DNA from: Annona cherimola
Lineage: Eukaryota; Streptophyta; Magnoliopsida; Magnoliales; Annonaceae
DNA: 64,000 nt
Assembly: GCA_030490835.1 (NCBI GenBank)
Contig: CM059972.1
Coordinates: forward strand, 59,749,067 to 59,813,066
Direction: 5' to 3'
Positions 1-11,417 of this stretch are shown piece by piece. Made by a program: the position numbers and the translations under genes. The notes beneath the pieces are model-generated. The model was not told the DNA's origin. It made no database searches and saw only the letters and a list, made by a program, of their open reading frames with translations. Positions within the stretch are counted from its first letter, which is position 1. Each line of letters starts with the position of its first letter.

Positions 1-167
1 CCTTGATTCTGAGTCTGAGGTTGCCTAGGAGGGAAACCAGGAGGTACTAATGGGAAATACGTGGAATTCCACCATCTATTAACATTTTCAGCTATCATAC
101 TTTTTCACTCTTCCTCCTCCTTCCTAAGCTCTTCTTCACTCATAGTCTTTTTCCCTCGGTCAGCCAC
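1..167 (-). pseudogene. N-terminal fragment of G1 ORF0
   Basis: On the minus strand the sequence from 167 downward can be read codon for codon against the ORF0 relic at 9034-9813. Both have a short basic start, then MSxEEL, a run of Glu/Lys, a VNR motif, and PLVPxGFPPR. The start codon here is GTG instead of ATG, and there is one TGA after the Glu run. At the three places where the other copy has stops, this copy has sense codons (Lys, Trp, Gln). The frame leaves the window at base 1. Function is unknown. Confidence 0.6.
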
Positions 168-440
168 CTACGATTCAAATATAGCAAGTCAGTTATATTC
201 AAATATCATAATCAAATCATCATAGACAAATCATCATAGAATAAATTGTCTAATCACATAATTATCATCTAGTCACATAGACATATCACATACTATCATC
301 CAATCACAAAGCTTATGATCTAATCTCATAAACATAGCTATCATATCACATAGATATAGCTTATCATCTCATCACATAGATTTCACCATAAGCTATAAAT
401 TTCCATACTTAGAAAATTTTCCTCACCTATTTACCAATTC

Positions 441-457
441 ATGCTCTAATACTAACC
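441..457 (-). other. Degenerate primer binding site of G1a
   Basis: The minus strand reads TAGTATTAGAGCATGAATTGG just inside the LTR end. This is a decayed form of TGGTATCAGAGC, the complement of the plant initiator-tRNA-Met 3' end seen intact at 8841 and 26201. Bases 168-440 are an AT-rich leader with TCATAGACA / ATCACATAG-like short repeats and no ORF. Confidence 0.75.
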
Positions 458-459
458 TT

Positions 460-3400
460 TGTGGTACCCCAAACCCAAGTGTCACAACCTTACTCCAAGA
501 TCTACTGATTGGTAAACGTGATCAGAATTATTATCCTGTCACACGACAGGCAATTGAGATATTTATCCATTTTATCTTAACTCCTTAGAAGTTTAATCAT
601 TTTTAAACATTTCATTTGAAATATACACATGTGATCTCATAATTTTCCATACTTAGTCATATCATGATCAATTATGCCTTACTAATTTACCATAAAATAT
701 TTTCGCTATTTATAGTCAAAATCACCACATAGTCATAAACACAACATAACCCTTATACAACATTCAGTCACTAATAATGTCATCAATATACAACCATACA
801 ATTCATAGAGTTCAATCACACGAACTCGTAGAAATTTATTTTTTTCTTGAATCTCCACCTATGCTCCTTGCAAGCTTCTCCCATCACCTGTCTTTAAGAT
901 TTGGAAAACAAAACTGTGAGTCGAAACTCAATAAGCAAACTATAAGGTTTTCAGGCAATTCAAGGCAAAATTATTTAAATGCATTTCTCTCCATTCGGTT
1001 CAAGACACTTAACAAGTGATCAATTACCAATGGAGTAGAAATCTTTTCATAAACCATTCATGGAAAGCCACATTATACCGCTCGAGGGTATATCTTAAAA
1101 CATGCTTCTCATACCTATCAAGAGTATATTATAAACAATGCAATACATCATTTAAAATCATGACATTCATTTGGATAGAAGCTAGCTAGGAAACCATCCA
1201 CTTTCATCCTCTCTCCCATTCTAGGGAGGCGCAGTCGGCCCTCGGCCTCTCTTAGCGACTTGGCCGCACCAAAGGGGGACATTCGGTCCGCTTATACCTT
1301 TGAGGTGGACCTCATGCTTTTGTTCACTTGTTTTCTTTCATAAACATGAACTTTAACATGTAGCATGATTTTTCAACCATAAACTCATGATTCATCAATT
1401 TACATAAGTTTTTGGAAAGCAGTGAACACTTCATTTATTTCATTGGAAATAACATTTCAATACACATTTAGATAAGGAATGGCCATCCTTAAACAACTTA
1501 GAAAGAATTGAAATCATTCATTTGCTAACTCATTTAAACATTTAGAATATCATTGATAAGCATTTTATCACATTTGATAAAATAAAAGCATTTAGAAAAC
1601 TGCTTGCTTACCTTGTTTGCTTAGCCTTCCGCCTCGTTAATCTCTTTGCCTTTGCCTATACATAAACATAGCATTGCATTCATAATAATCCATTTTCTTG
1701 CATTCCCTTAGTTTTCTAATCTCATAATCCATATCATACATAATCAACTTGGATTTTCAAGTCGATCATATATACACAACATGCACTTGTGAATCATAAC
1801 ATTCATTCCATATTGTGTTTTAGTCTCATATTTAGGGTAAACATATAATATTCATTCATAATTCATCATTCGAGAAATTATATCTCCCATTAACCATTTT
1901 TCATTTATTTTCCATCTTTCCTATGTCAATGCTTATTCAAAGCATATAAGTGACGTTTTAAGCTTCATAAAAAAATATCAAATATGGAGATAATTAATCC
2001 TCATTCATACAATAATATCCTCATGCATTTCATCCCATATTGATGCATATTTTGTATTTTGGCAAGTTCACATAAGTCACATATCATCCATTTATACTTA
2101 TGCTCTACATACGTTCAACATACAACACAAATATTATGTGTTTCTTAAAATTTCTCAACACAGAAACTTACATCCATTTTCATCATCATTAAACCACTTA
2201 ATTAATATAACTTTAGGGTTTAGTTTCATATTTTTAATTTTTTTATCACTAGTTTCCAAAATAGCCATGTTAAGACCCGTTTTTCCATCCTTTCAATGCC
2301 TCTTTTAAGACTTAATCATGACAGATTTTTAAGTCATAATTTCCCAAAAATAAACATGGTTTTATTAACCTAGATTTAGGTTATTATCAAATATTTAAAT
2401 TTCATAATTCATTGGCTTCCAAAACAGCAACATTTTCATGCATCAATTTGACCCGTTTTGACGTGTCCATACATATATCCATAAAATCAGATTTATGGAA
2501 AATCTTTCCAAACCCTTTTGGACACTCAAAATAACTTAAACCTAGGTTATTTTACCCTCCATAACATTCATTAATAATTTCATTACAAACAGCAACAAAA
2601 ATCATATGGAAAGCACCCGTTTTGGTCCCCGTTTGGACGTCCCACATACATACCCTAAAAAGTCAGATTTAGGGAAAAATCATCCAGCCCAATTAGGAAA
2701 TCAAAAGGATCCTTAATTTAGGGTACTTTTCCCTATAATTAATCCATAAATAATTTAAGCACTTCCTTGCATCATTTTTAACTCAAAAATGGAAAAATAG
2801 GGCGTTTCTTGAAACCCTAAGTTCCATATTTGCTTAAATCATTAACAAATGCTTAAATAAACATATGTAATCCAAAATAAAATGAATTAAATCCAAATAA
2901 ACATGCTTAAATCATACAGAAACTTGGTTTAGGGTTTTGAGAATTTTCAAGTTACCTTTCATCTCAAAATTCAACTTAAACTTCCATTTTCACTCTCTTG
3001 AACTCTTGATTTCATTTAAATCTTTCAAAAATTATTCAATCCCCATATTAAGGCATCATAACTCAGCCTTTAAGAGTTCTTTATGAACCATATTCATGGC
3101 TTATGAATTGAGAGAGAAAAACTTGATTTAAGTGATTCAAAACTTAGATTTTACTTAGTTGAATCAACCCTAACTTGAATCTAACTCGAGCTGTTTGGTT
3201 CTTCTTCTTTTCCTCCTTCTTTTTCTTCCACTTTTTCTTCTCCTTTTCTCCTTTCCCCTTACTGGTTTGGATGTGCCTTTGGTAGCTCAAGACTTAGCAA
3301 TTTTGGAAAATTTCCTCCCCCATTCTCTTCATATGCATGTTACCAAGCTATATTCCCTTTTATGATTTTTTTAACCAGATTGTGGAACTCATTTGCCATA

Positions 3401-4507
3401 TGTCATGAGGGTAATTTATTTCTACCTTATCCCTTGATGACATGACATTTTTATAACCATGTAAAATTTGCATTTACTAATTTACAAAAATCCACAAAAT
3501 CCATGCATTTAAGCAATGCATTGCTGTCCACCAATGGACGTCCCCTATTTAGCTAGGTTTTGACATTTTTTATCACTTTTTCCACATATTTATATGCCCA
3601 TTTACTTCATCTAGACATTAGGCTACTTAGACACATTTTTTAGGATTTTAAAAAATACATTTCCATGCCAAACAGGCCCTTGGACATCCCCTCTCTTGCC
3701 ACATGATCTATGCTCCACTTGAGCTAGATATTAGTCATTTAACCATAACATTTAATCCTTGAATTTTTCATGGATTTTAGAGTTAAACAAGGCTTTAAAA
3801 TCGATCTCAATCCATCCAAATTTTGACACCTTGCATAGCATTAAAACATGTCATTTTCTCAAATGCTTTTTATTTAAGGCTATGGTAGTCTAGGGTACAC
3901 AAAGTCAATGCTAGGTACCTTTTTCTAATTAACCACTTTTCCATGTTAATTAGCATAATCAAATCCACTCATACCATAAATTTCATAATTTTATTCAATT
4001 GTTTCAAATTTCATCTTAAACTAACATTTCTAAGTCAAGTTATGAACCTTTGAATATAACCTTAGAGTGTGAGATTAAAATTAAATAATTATCACATTAA
4101 TCTCATCACTTGTGCCTTAATCCAATCCACACATAATTTTGAGCCCAAAATAATTAGCTTACCTTTAAAATTTCATCTCATTTCGCCTTACAGGCGTTAA
4201 GTTATGAATTTTCTATGATTTTTAACATAACTCCATAATTCCCATTTTAATCTTTATTAATTAAATCATGAAAATTAAAACAAATATTCATGCCACATTA
4301 GTATATACTAATCCTCCTTAAGCCTCTTTAGTCATTTTGACTCACATCGGGCTTCGGCGATTAATCTTAATCACCATTCTTAATTGCAAACCCTAATTGC
4401 AAAATTCATAAATTCATGAAAATCATCCGAAAATCAATCAATTCATACATAAATCATAATTACACCTTAAATGCAATTATATGAGTCCTACTTGGGTCTG
4501 GATATTA
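460..4507 (-). repeat. 5' LTR of G1a (about 4 kb)
   Basis: On the minus strand the LTR starts near 4507 (the TG is mutated; homologous to TGATACCCAAATCC at 53627) and ends in ...GGTACCACA at 460. It is very AT-rich with one GC-rich island at about 1200-1300 (a GGCCG-containing block shared with 8040-8165 and 25610-25740). It holds no coding sequence; short ORFs such as 777-1019 look spurious. Repeated blocks around 2210-2870 read as variants of 'flat AT sequence then GGTACTTTTCCC / CCTAAATTTAGGG', suggesting old internal duplication. At about 4 kb it is long for a plant LTR. Confidence 0.8.
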
Positions 4508-5634
4508 GATCTTTGCCCAGCTTGCAAGCAATCGTTGTTCAGAAGATTGTCTCCCATTTGCTTGACTTTAGACAATAGAGAGTGAAATGGTTTGGCCAGA
4601 TGATTGAAAATTGAAAAAAAAAATTGACCTTAAAAGCTGAAAAAGGACCTTAATCAAAACGAGCATTCGTATTTGTGCAAATTCATTACAAAGTAAAAAT
4701 GTTAGAATTATGTGTGATATGATTATATTTGAAACAACAATAATAATTTTCATTTCTCAAAAAGCGTAATAAGCGCAATAAAAGTGCAAATGGTTGGGAA
4801 CAAAAAAATATCTGCCAAATCAGTCCATGCTTTTCGACCATTCCTCAAATAGCACGACGGATCAGTTAGACCAGTTGAATGGAAATCTAAATCTATAAGA
4901 GTAAGACACGAATCAGATGAAAGAGAAGTACAACTCACAAAAGAATGACCAAGGGAAGACCAAAGAATGACAAATCAAAGGAAGAAGAAGTGCAACTAAG
5001 AGAAGATCAATGAAGGTTCTACACAATTGCTTGCGATTACAATGAAAAATGGCAACTCTACACAACGGCTTCAGATCTAGAGAGGATCGCTCTTTGCTAG
5101 TTTTAGATCTAGAGATGATTGGTCATCACTAGCTTCAAATGAAGAGAAAAAAAGGAGGATGGAGTAGCGAGTGATTTTTACCAGCACCACAGGGAGTGAG
5201 AAAGAAATATATCAACTGGCAGAAGGCAATGGGAGAAGGCATGCGTGGTTGGGAAAAAGGGGGATAAAACCCTAGAATGAATGGGTGCTAACTCCTGTGT
5301 TTACTAAAGAAAAGGCACGTGTATGGATGGTGAGATGAGTTGTCAGCAGGGATGTTAACGCCTCCAGTTTTTTCTATTTTTGTAACACTCTACGTCAATA
5401 TTTTTAAACCTAGTATTGTAAAAAAAAACCTTCTAAATTATCATATTTTTCAAATAGCATAATTTTCATGCACTCTATGCAACTAGATAATTTGTAAATA
5501 ATTTATTTTTTATCAACTCCAAAATAATAATATTATTTATTCAAATTTAGAAATCACATTTATTAAAAATTATAGACTATACACTATCTAAATTTTTGAT
5601 AGTATATGCATAATCTTTTTGTTTCATAAACTAA
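4508..5634. other. Unassigned sequence between G1a and the CACTA end
   Basis: No convincing gene. Between 5071 and 5140 a unit starting AGATCTAGAG(A)(T/G)GAT is repeated with a period of about 40 bp. The stretch 5150-5400 read on the minus strand contains TAGGGTTTTATCCCC and looks like a plant promoter or leader. The short minus-strand ORFs at 4568-4938 have no recognisable motif. The region may be the interior of the CACTA element whose right end follows, or its flank; I cannot decide from sequence alone. Confidence 0.4.
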
Positions 5635-5809
5635 TATTCTATATTCAACGACATGTTGTTGCATTTCTTTTTATATGCAACAAAATCCGAAGTCGCCGCC
5701 TATAGTGATACTTCTATTTGCAAGGACATATTGCTGCGTTGATTTTTAAATGCAGCAACTCCAAATTTGCTGCTTAAAGTTGCTGCATTTGATGTCTTTC
5801 CTTATAGTG
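5635..5809. mobile_element. Right terminus of a CACTA (En/Spm-type) DNA transposon
   Basis: The segment ends in ...CTTTCCTTATAGTG, so the other strand starts CACTATAAGGAAAG, the hallmark CACTA terminal inverted repeat. Inside it are short sub-terminal repeats in both orientations (TTGCTGC / GCAGCAA, four or more copies, and TCGCCGCC), typical transposase-binding arrays of this superfamily. A second internal TATAGTG lies at 5701-5707. No left terminus is visible, so the element is truncated, probably by the G1a insertion. No transposase gene is seen. Confidence 0.75.
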
Positions 5810-5869
5810 CATGTGTAGTAGTTCATGGGCTTGATGTTGAAACTTGATTTTCAGGTGAAAATGTAATTT

Positions 5870-6688
5870 TTAAATGTTTGGACATTTGACACAATTTGCA
5901 TATTTTATCTTTAGCATATTTGAGTCTTGGTAATCCTTCAATGAAGCTCTTTTTTCATAAGATTTTTATATTTGACATATTTATATGTCTAAGTCTCTTA
6001 TGTCATACTCATGGATTATGATCAACTGCTAAATATATTTCTATCTTTTGCCACTAAAAGGCACATGTTCTTCATCAAATACATTATATATTGAAGATTC
6101 AAATACAACTTTGTAACCTTTATCACACAATTGACTAATGCTCATGAAGTTGTGTTTGAGTCGTCTAATAAACAAAATTTCTTCTATGCATGCATTTGTG
6201 ATACCATAATATTTTTCTTCTTATTATTGCCAAATGCAACTGTTCCTCCACTATATGACCTTAATTCATCAAAGAGAGCCTTGTCACCGATCATGTGTCT
6301 TAAGTAGCCACCCATAAATCACGTGTTGCTAGTTATCTCCTTAAGACACACTTACAAAACAACTTAAATCTTTGCTTATCTATTGTGTCTAAATGGATTT
6401 GTATATGATCTTGATGTCACTTGATGTTGTCTAGAAGGTGCAATCCTAGACTATTTGGCATCCATAACAATTTTGCTCCTCTTCATGTAATTTTTAACTT
6501 TGTGTTGGTAAATCTTATAGCCAAACTTGTTATAGAAATTACATACATTTAAATTCTCTATGGACAACTTTTACTTATCCTTAGGTGTAGTTGTTTGGGT
6601 TTGGGACTTTACCTATTTGGGTGCACTGGTATTGCTGCACTCACCACGTTCGAATGTTGAGTATCTAAGTCCTTTTTTACTAGTTTAT
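5870..6688 (-). pseudogene. Sirevirus gag/pre-integrase relic
   Basis: The minus strand aligns by eye to the gag C-terminus / protease / GAG-pre-integrase region of Sirevirus D (about 34430-35150). The 'HxRLGH'-equivalent region, the segment encoding the protease-proximal 'R(H)MxGxK' block, and a degraded CCHC knuckle (Cys-Asn-Phe-Tyr-Asn-Lys at 6510-6545) are recognisable in order. All frames are broken. This is an older copia insertion than B, D or J. The tail after about 6580 loses clear similarity. Confidence 0.65.
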
Positions 6689-7930
6689 TGATAACTCTAT
6701 AAAAAAGAGTTATCAAGGCTCATTTTGTATATATTTTCAATGCTAGTTCAAGAGAAACATTTAAAGTCTTATAGGTCTTGCTTTTGTTTTAATCATTTGT
6801 GTAATTCTTGCATCTTGCTTGGTTTTCATGCATCATGTTCAGTGTAATTTATGTCATTTTAGGTTGTTTTGTGTCATTCGATCATTTAGAAAATCATTCA
6901 CCTATTTTGATCTTTAGTTCCAAAGAAAAAAAAGGTGTTGCCCATGAATTCAATGCTAAAGTGATGGATGGAATGAAGGAAAAATGCATTGCACACAAAC
7001 TTCAGAATTCAAGACAGAATGGTTGGCGCCTCGGCCTCAGCCATAGCCAGAAAGAAAATTCTAGAACCAAGTAGACAAGCCAGCTTCCAGACAGCCTAGT
7101 GTTGCGGTGCCACCCTCTCTTGTGTGAAATTTTTGCACATGTCTTGCTACATTTGTTATGGGATATAAATAACTCTTTCAGGATTTTCTAATGAGAGGTT
7201 AAGGGGCTTGTGGCTACTATATAGGAGGAGAAGAACCAAGGCTTCAAAGCAAGGAGAGAAGACTGAGTAGAGACAAGCTATTCACTGCAAACTTAGAGAG
7301 TTTCATCTCTTCTTCTCATTTCTCTTCCCATTTTTGTTATTCTCCTCTATTGGGATAATTGTAAACTTGATTTTTATGGAAGTTGAAATCATGTCTTTGG
7401 GCTAAATCTTGCTATGTTGGGAGATGTGGATGACTTGATATCATAGACTCTGTTATTTGGTTTCCTTGTATTTGAATAAAAATATAGTTGTATTGTAACT
7501 TGTGTTGCATGAGACTACCCTTATATATCATGCTTAATTTGTTTGCAAGCTTAGCTACTTTGTAAATTGATTGAATATTTAGATTTATGCTTGGAAATGT
7601 GGGATTTGAATGAGATAGAAATATGGATAGAAATTGTGTTGTATGAGATAGAAATTGCTTAGCTTAGCTACCTTCTAGCTATTATATTATATTGGATGTT
7701 AATATTGATAGAAATATACCTATTAACCTTGTGTAATCTTGATTACTTTTTGTGGTTATCAACTTTATTTTACTTGGTTTCATGGGAACATAGCAATTAA
7801 CTAAAATAAGGTTAGGTTATAAGTGCTGGAAAATATATATGAATATAAATGAATCTTGATTAGTAATCTCTGCACAACTTACATAAAATAGAACTAATTT
7901 GACATAACTATGAGTCAATGAATTCAATAA
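6689..7930 (+). repeat. Athila-like LTR fragment H
   Basis: Starts with the inverted repeat TGATAACTCT...AGAGTTATCA that marks the LTR start of this family. It then follows the E-element LTR (55580-57200): a GGCGCC motif at 7026, the 'GTAACTTGATTTT...GAAGTCATG' block (7355-7395), and the 'GGGAACATAGCA' block (7785). It stops short near 7930, lacking the CGCAGCTCGTCA end, where G1b LTR sequence begins. It is more diverged than A, E and F, so it belongs to an older subfamily. The small ORF at 6808-7074 is not considered real. Confidence 0.7.
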
Positions 7931-8835
7931 CTACTTTATGTTTTCTGGAAAATTCTGTCTTATAATAATATGTGTGAAGAATCATGCTAGCATGTCATGG
8001 ATAATACATGTGCACAATGCATAAGGTACATCTTAAAGTAATAAGTGGACCGATTGTCCTTCTTTGGTGTTATCGAGTCGCTAATATAGGCCAAGGGCCG
8101 GCGGCGTCTCCCTGTGTAGGGGGGAGATGAAGACGGGTGGTCGCCTAGCTAGCCTCCATCCTAAGAGATCATAATACAAACATTTCATTGTCATTATATA
8201 TCCCCTAGGGGGTATAAGGTTGCTTTCCATAATGATTAGATATAAAAAGGTTTCTGCTCCGCAGGTAGTTGATCACTTGTTAAGTGTCTCTACTAAATGG
8301 AGGGAAATGCTTTTGAAAAAGGTTAATTCTTGAAAAATATTTTGCCTGAAAATATATATAAGTAATGCTTGCTTATTGAGTGTACAACTCACATTTTTAT
8401 TTTCCAAACCCATAGACAGGTGAAGGAAGAAACTCAGCAAAGGAGCAAATAGAGTAACATCAAAGCAAGAGAAAACACCTGTAGCTATTATAATGTAGAA
8501 AAAAATAAGGGGGTTATGCTGAATGAATCTAATTATGTTGTTGTTGTTTTCATAATGACAACCATGATTTTAAGATGCAGTGACATCTGATTTAGGAAAA
8601 TCTTGAAATGTTACTGATTTACATGCATCATTGTGTGTTGGATGGGTGGAAATGACTTAGTATTCATTTGAGATATAATTAAGAGAAAATAAACTCTTAT
8701 GAAAATATATTAAACTGGATAATTGTCCGTTAAAAACCCGTCATGTGACAGGGCAACAATCCTGATCACGGTTACCAGTCGATACCGATCCCGAGGTAAG
8801 GCTCAGGATGTGACGCTCGGGTTGGGGGCGCCACA
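7931..8835 (+). repeat. 5' LTR of G1b, 3' portion only
   Basis: Homologous to bases about 460-1400 of the G1a LTR (opposite strand), including the GC-rich island at 8040-8165 and the terminal ...GGGGGCGCCACA at 8835. The upstream three quarters of the expected LTR is missing, replaced by Athila-like LTR H. A short (AT)n run follows in the leader at 8990-9007. Confidence 0.75.
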
Positions 8836-8840
8836 GAGCT

Positions 8841-8856
8841 TGGTATCAGAGCATGG
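8841..8856 (+). other. Primer binding site of G1b (initiator tRNA-Met)
   Basis: TGGTATCAGAGCATGG, five bases after the LTR end. It is complementary to the 3' end of plant initiator tRNA-Met, as in many chromoviruses and copia elements. Confidence 0.9.
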
Positions 8857-9033
8857 ACTGGTAAATAGGCATGGAAAAAATCTATGTCTAAGGATAAAAC
8901 ATGATATACATGACTCTATGAGAATTTTATAGGTCATTATCATGATATATGATGATGTGTTGCAAAATGATTTGCAATATGTTATTTTTAATATATATAT
9001 ATATATAACTAATGCAATTATATATTTGAACAG

Positions 9034-9813
9034 ATGGCTAATAAAGGAAAATGAGTGATGAGTGCAGAAGAATTAAAGAAGGAAATGGAAGAAGAAAAGA
9101 AACGGAAAATTGAAGAAAGTGTGAATAGGTGATTGGAATCGCAACATTGTGCAAACCCATTTCCATTAGTACCCTCAGGTTTTCCTCCTAGATAGTCTTC
9201 ACTGCATATACAAGGCGAATCTCAGCCGAGGTCAAAAATTGTGGAATCTAGCACTAAGGCTCCTAAAGCTGAGAATTTACCGGCTTATTATCCTGAATCT
9301 TTAGGAACCCTTAGTACACCCACAGATTACATATCCCCTCAGGAACTGTAGCTGTTTTGGGATCAAACTCCAGCACCTGTACCTCCTATTTCGGGACCTT
9401 GGTATAAATTTGAAGGTGGATATCTCCAATTCTGTTATGGAAAGACCTGGGAGAGTATTCGACAAAGAGAAAAAGACATGGTTCCTTTTATAGAGGAAGG
9501 TCGTGCTCGAGGATTTATAGAGCCCCCTGAATCTACTCCCTATCCTGGTGAAGTTATGATTCATATGGATAGAAGTACGGGAAGGTTGTTTTCAATGGCT
9601 GCACCATTATGATATCTTGAACCAATGGTAGATGAAGAAGAAAATGGCAATGAAAGTGAAAGCAGCAGTGATAGTAGTGACAATAATGATAATGGTGGAG
9701 GAGGGAACAATCATGCTTGGTCTGATACGAGCTCTATCACTGAGGAACCTACCGAGGTGTCTCCTAGGCATAAGCGTTATCATTTCTTTAAAAGAAGAGC
9801 GGGTAGACACTGA
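9034..9813 (+). pseudogene. G1 ORF0: extra ORF between primer site and gag
   Basis: A single reading frame of 260 codons from ATG 9034 to TGA 9811, broken by five in-frame stops (9052, 9130, 9193, 9349, 9610). Several could be C-to-T changes of CGA or CAG. The frame is supported by G1a, where the same residues can be read with sense codons at three of those stops. In order: basic/Glu-rich start, PLVPSGFPPR, a Pro-rich linker, a central block with GPWYKFEGGY and GRARGFIEPPE, then an acidic Ser/Asp-rich tail (9630-9700) and a basic end (KRRAGRH). No zinc knuckle, protease or membrane segment. Ogre/Tat elements are known to carry an ORF before gag, but this element uses a Met primer. I do not recognise the protein family. 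Confidence 0.55.
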
Positions 9814-10124
9814 GTTTTCTTTGTTTTATAAACTTTAATATGTATAATTATGAGATCAGGAGACTGCTATGAGATGCTGTACATATATATGGTGTGACGT
9901 ATAAGTGTGATGTTAGGAACTAAGGTTTATGGAATGTATGATAATATATGTTTGTTAATGTGAATAATATGAAATATTGTGAATATGGATGGTTATGAAT
10001 GTTTATGATGCTGATTGTGCAAATAGATTTTTAAATTTTATGCTGATAATGTATATATATGATGATGATCTAACTTTAATTATAAATGAAAGATTATATA
10101 CTTTTACATATTCAGAAAAGCATC
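9814..10124 (+). other. Leader between ORF0 and gag of G1b
   Basis: AT-rich, with repeated TATATGATGATG-type runs and no ORF. It is the spacer between the ORF0 relic and the gag start. Confidence 0.5.
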
Positions 10125-10451
10125 ATGGTGGAAACAAGATCAGGAAGGAGAACAAATAAAGGAAAAGAAGTTGCTTAGGAGATCCCTAGTCAACATGAGG
10201 TTGGGGAAACTAGTAGACCAAAAAGGACGGAACCTGAATCCAATAGTGAAAGTTCAAGAACTCGACAAAGACGAGAAAATATAAGTCCAGAACAGAATGT
10301 AGGAGAAGGATATGAGTCAAGGCAGGCCCGACTCATAGAAGAAAGGGTAGTGGCAGCAGTTAAAGAGGTGATGCAGCAAGCTACTTGTGATTGGGCAGCG
10401 CAGACAGCAGATATTATTCAAGGATTACGGGAAAGGACACAGCAATATCAT
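10125..10451 (+). pseudogene. gag: gag N-terminus of G1b (truncated)
   Basis: The frame from ATG 10125 starts MVETRSGRRTNKGK and carries a TAG at 10176. It then gives a charged, Arg/Ser-rich stretch and an amphipathic EERVVAAVKEVMQQ helix with WAAQTADIIQ. The same order (TR...NKGK; IEERIAAAIEKAMQQ; WTAQTAELLQ) occurs in the gag of element C at 26393, which identifies it. The frame is cut at about 10451, where the LTR of element A begins. The rest of gag and all of pol are absent. Confidence 0.7.
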
Positions 10452-11417
10452 TCCTGAATATTCTAAGAACCAAGAAACAATATAGTTTAAAATTCAAATC
10501 ATCCTAACTATCCATCTAATGGAGGTTTAGTTCAAAAACATGATCTTAACATCCAATACATCTATATAAAAAGTATCCATAAAGGTAGAGAAAGAAAATT
10601 GAAAAGAATAAGAAAAACTGTTTTCCGGCGGTTTCCACCAATGGGACTTGAATCCTTTCTTCAATCCGGACTTTTAAATCTTGATTTCTTCTTTCTCTTG
10701 CTTGGCAATTCATCTTTGGGCTCTTCCTTCTTTCTTTCTCACGCGCGAACCCCTAGGAACTATATATAGAGTCCATCTTGCGCAGCTTACGCACTGGAAT
10801 ATTCGCGTACAGATGCATATTGGCGCCTAGGCGCCAACTCCCTGTGTGTTGGGCAACTTGGACACATTCTGCAAATCCTAGAAATTCATACATTGGCGCC
10901 TAGGCGCCAACTCCCTGGACTGTTCTTGCTTGGAGCTTCTTCTTAACACCTTGTAGCTAATCATGCCTAGTGCCTGGGCGCCCCTAGGTGGCGCCTAGGC
11001 GCTAACTCTTTGGAGGCAATACCTGACTTGAGGCTTCAACATTGTCTGACTTGGGTTTCTGGATGCCATGCTGTAAGCTGTGTGTAGGAAATGGCTAAGG
11101 CACGTAGGGTGGCGCCTGGGCGCTAATGGTTGGCGCCTAGGCGCCATCCATCTACCTCTGGTTGCCTCAGCTTGCATTCAATTCGTTCGCTTCGCCTTCG
11201 TATGTCCCGTCCTTCCTGCAAAAGATGGAAAAACTAAATAAATGAACTAAAAATGCCTAAATAATGCTAAAAATGCCTAAAAGCTAATTAATGTTCCTAA
11301 AATGCGAGGCGGATGAAAATTAAGCTAAATGAGTGCAAACTAAGCCTAATCTCTTGAACTGACGCACAAATTAAGTCTAAAATGGTTCATGATAACTCGT
11401 AAAAATACGAGTTATCA
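10452..11417 (-). repeat. 3' LTR of A (truncated)
   Basis: On the minus strand it starts at 11417 with TGATAACTCGTA + loop + TACGAGTTATCA. It carries GGCGCC palindromes at about 10822-11150 and a TATATATA box at 10760-10769. It ends at about 10452, at a point matching 17122 of the 5' LTR, so the last ~680 bp (the U5 side, ending CGCAGCTCGTCA) are missing. The junction shares TCATTCCTGAA with the intact LTR, consistent with illegitimate recombination. Confidence 0.8.

Larger units (their letters stand above)
1..4507 (-). mobile_element. Ty3/gypsy element G1a, 5' end (minus strand)
   Basis: Read on the minus strand, this is the 5' part of an LTR retrotransposon: a roughly 4-kb LTR (460-4507), a degenerate initiator-Met primer site, and the start of an extra upstream ORF that runs off the left edge. 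It is homologous to the plus-strand sequence at 7931-9200, which shows the same LTR end, primer site and ORF start, and to the LTR that begins at 53627. These three copies define one family, here called G1. The Met primer site and the G1b gag start, which resembles the gag of element C, suggest a chromovirus-type lineage; no pol is visible to confirm it. Confidence 0.8.

Noticed and set aside
4568..4938. Two small minus-strand ORFs that could be a host gene
   Set aside because: No motif, AT-rich composition, no start context or homologue recognised.
6808..7074. 88-codon plus-strand ORF
   Set aside because: Lies inside Athila-like LTR H; no motif and not conserved in the other LTRs.
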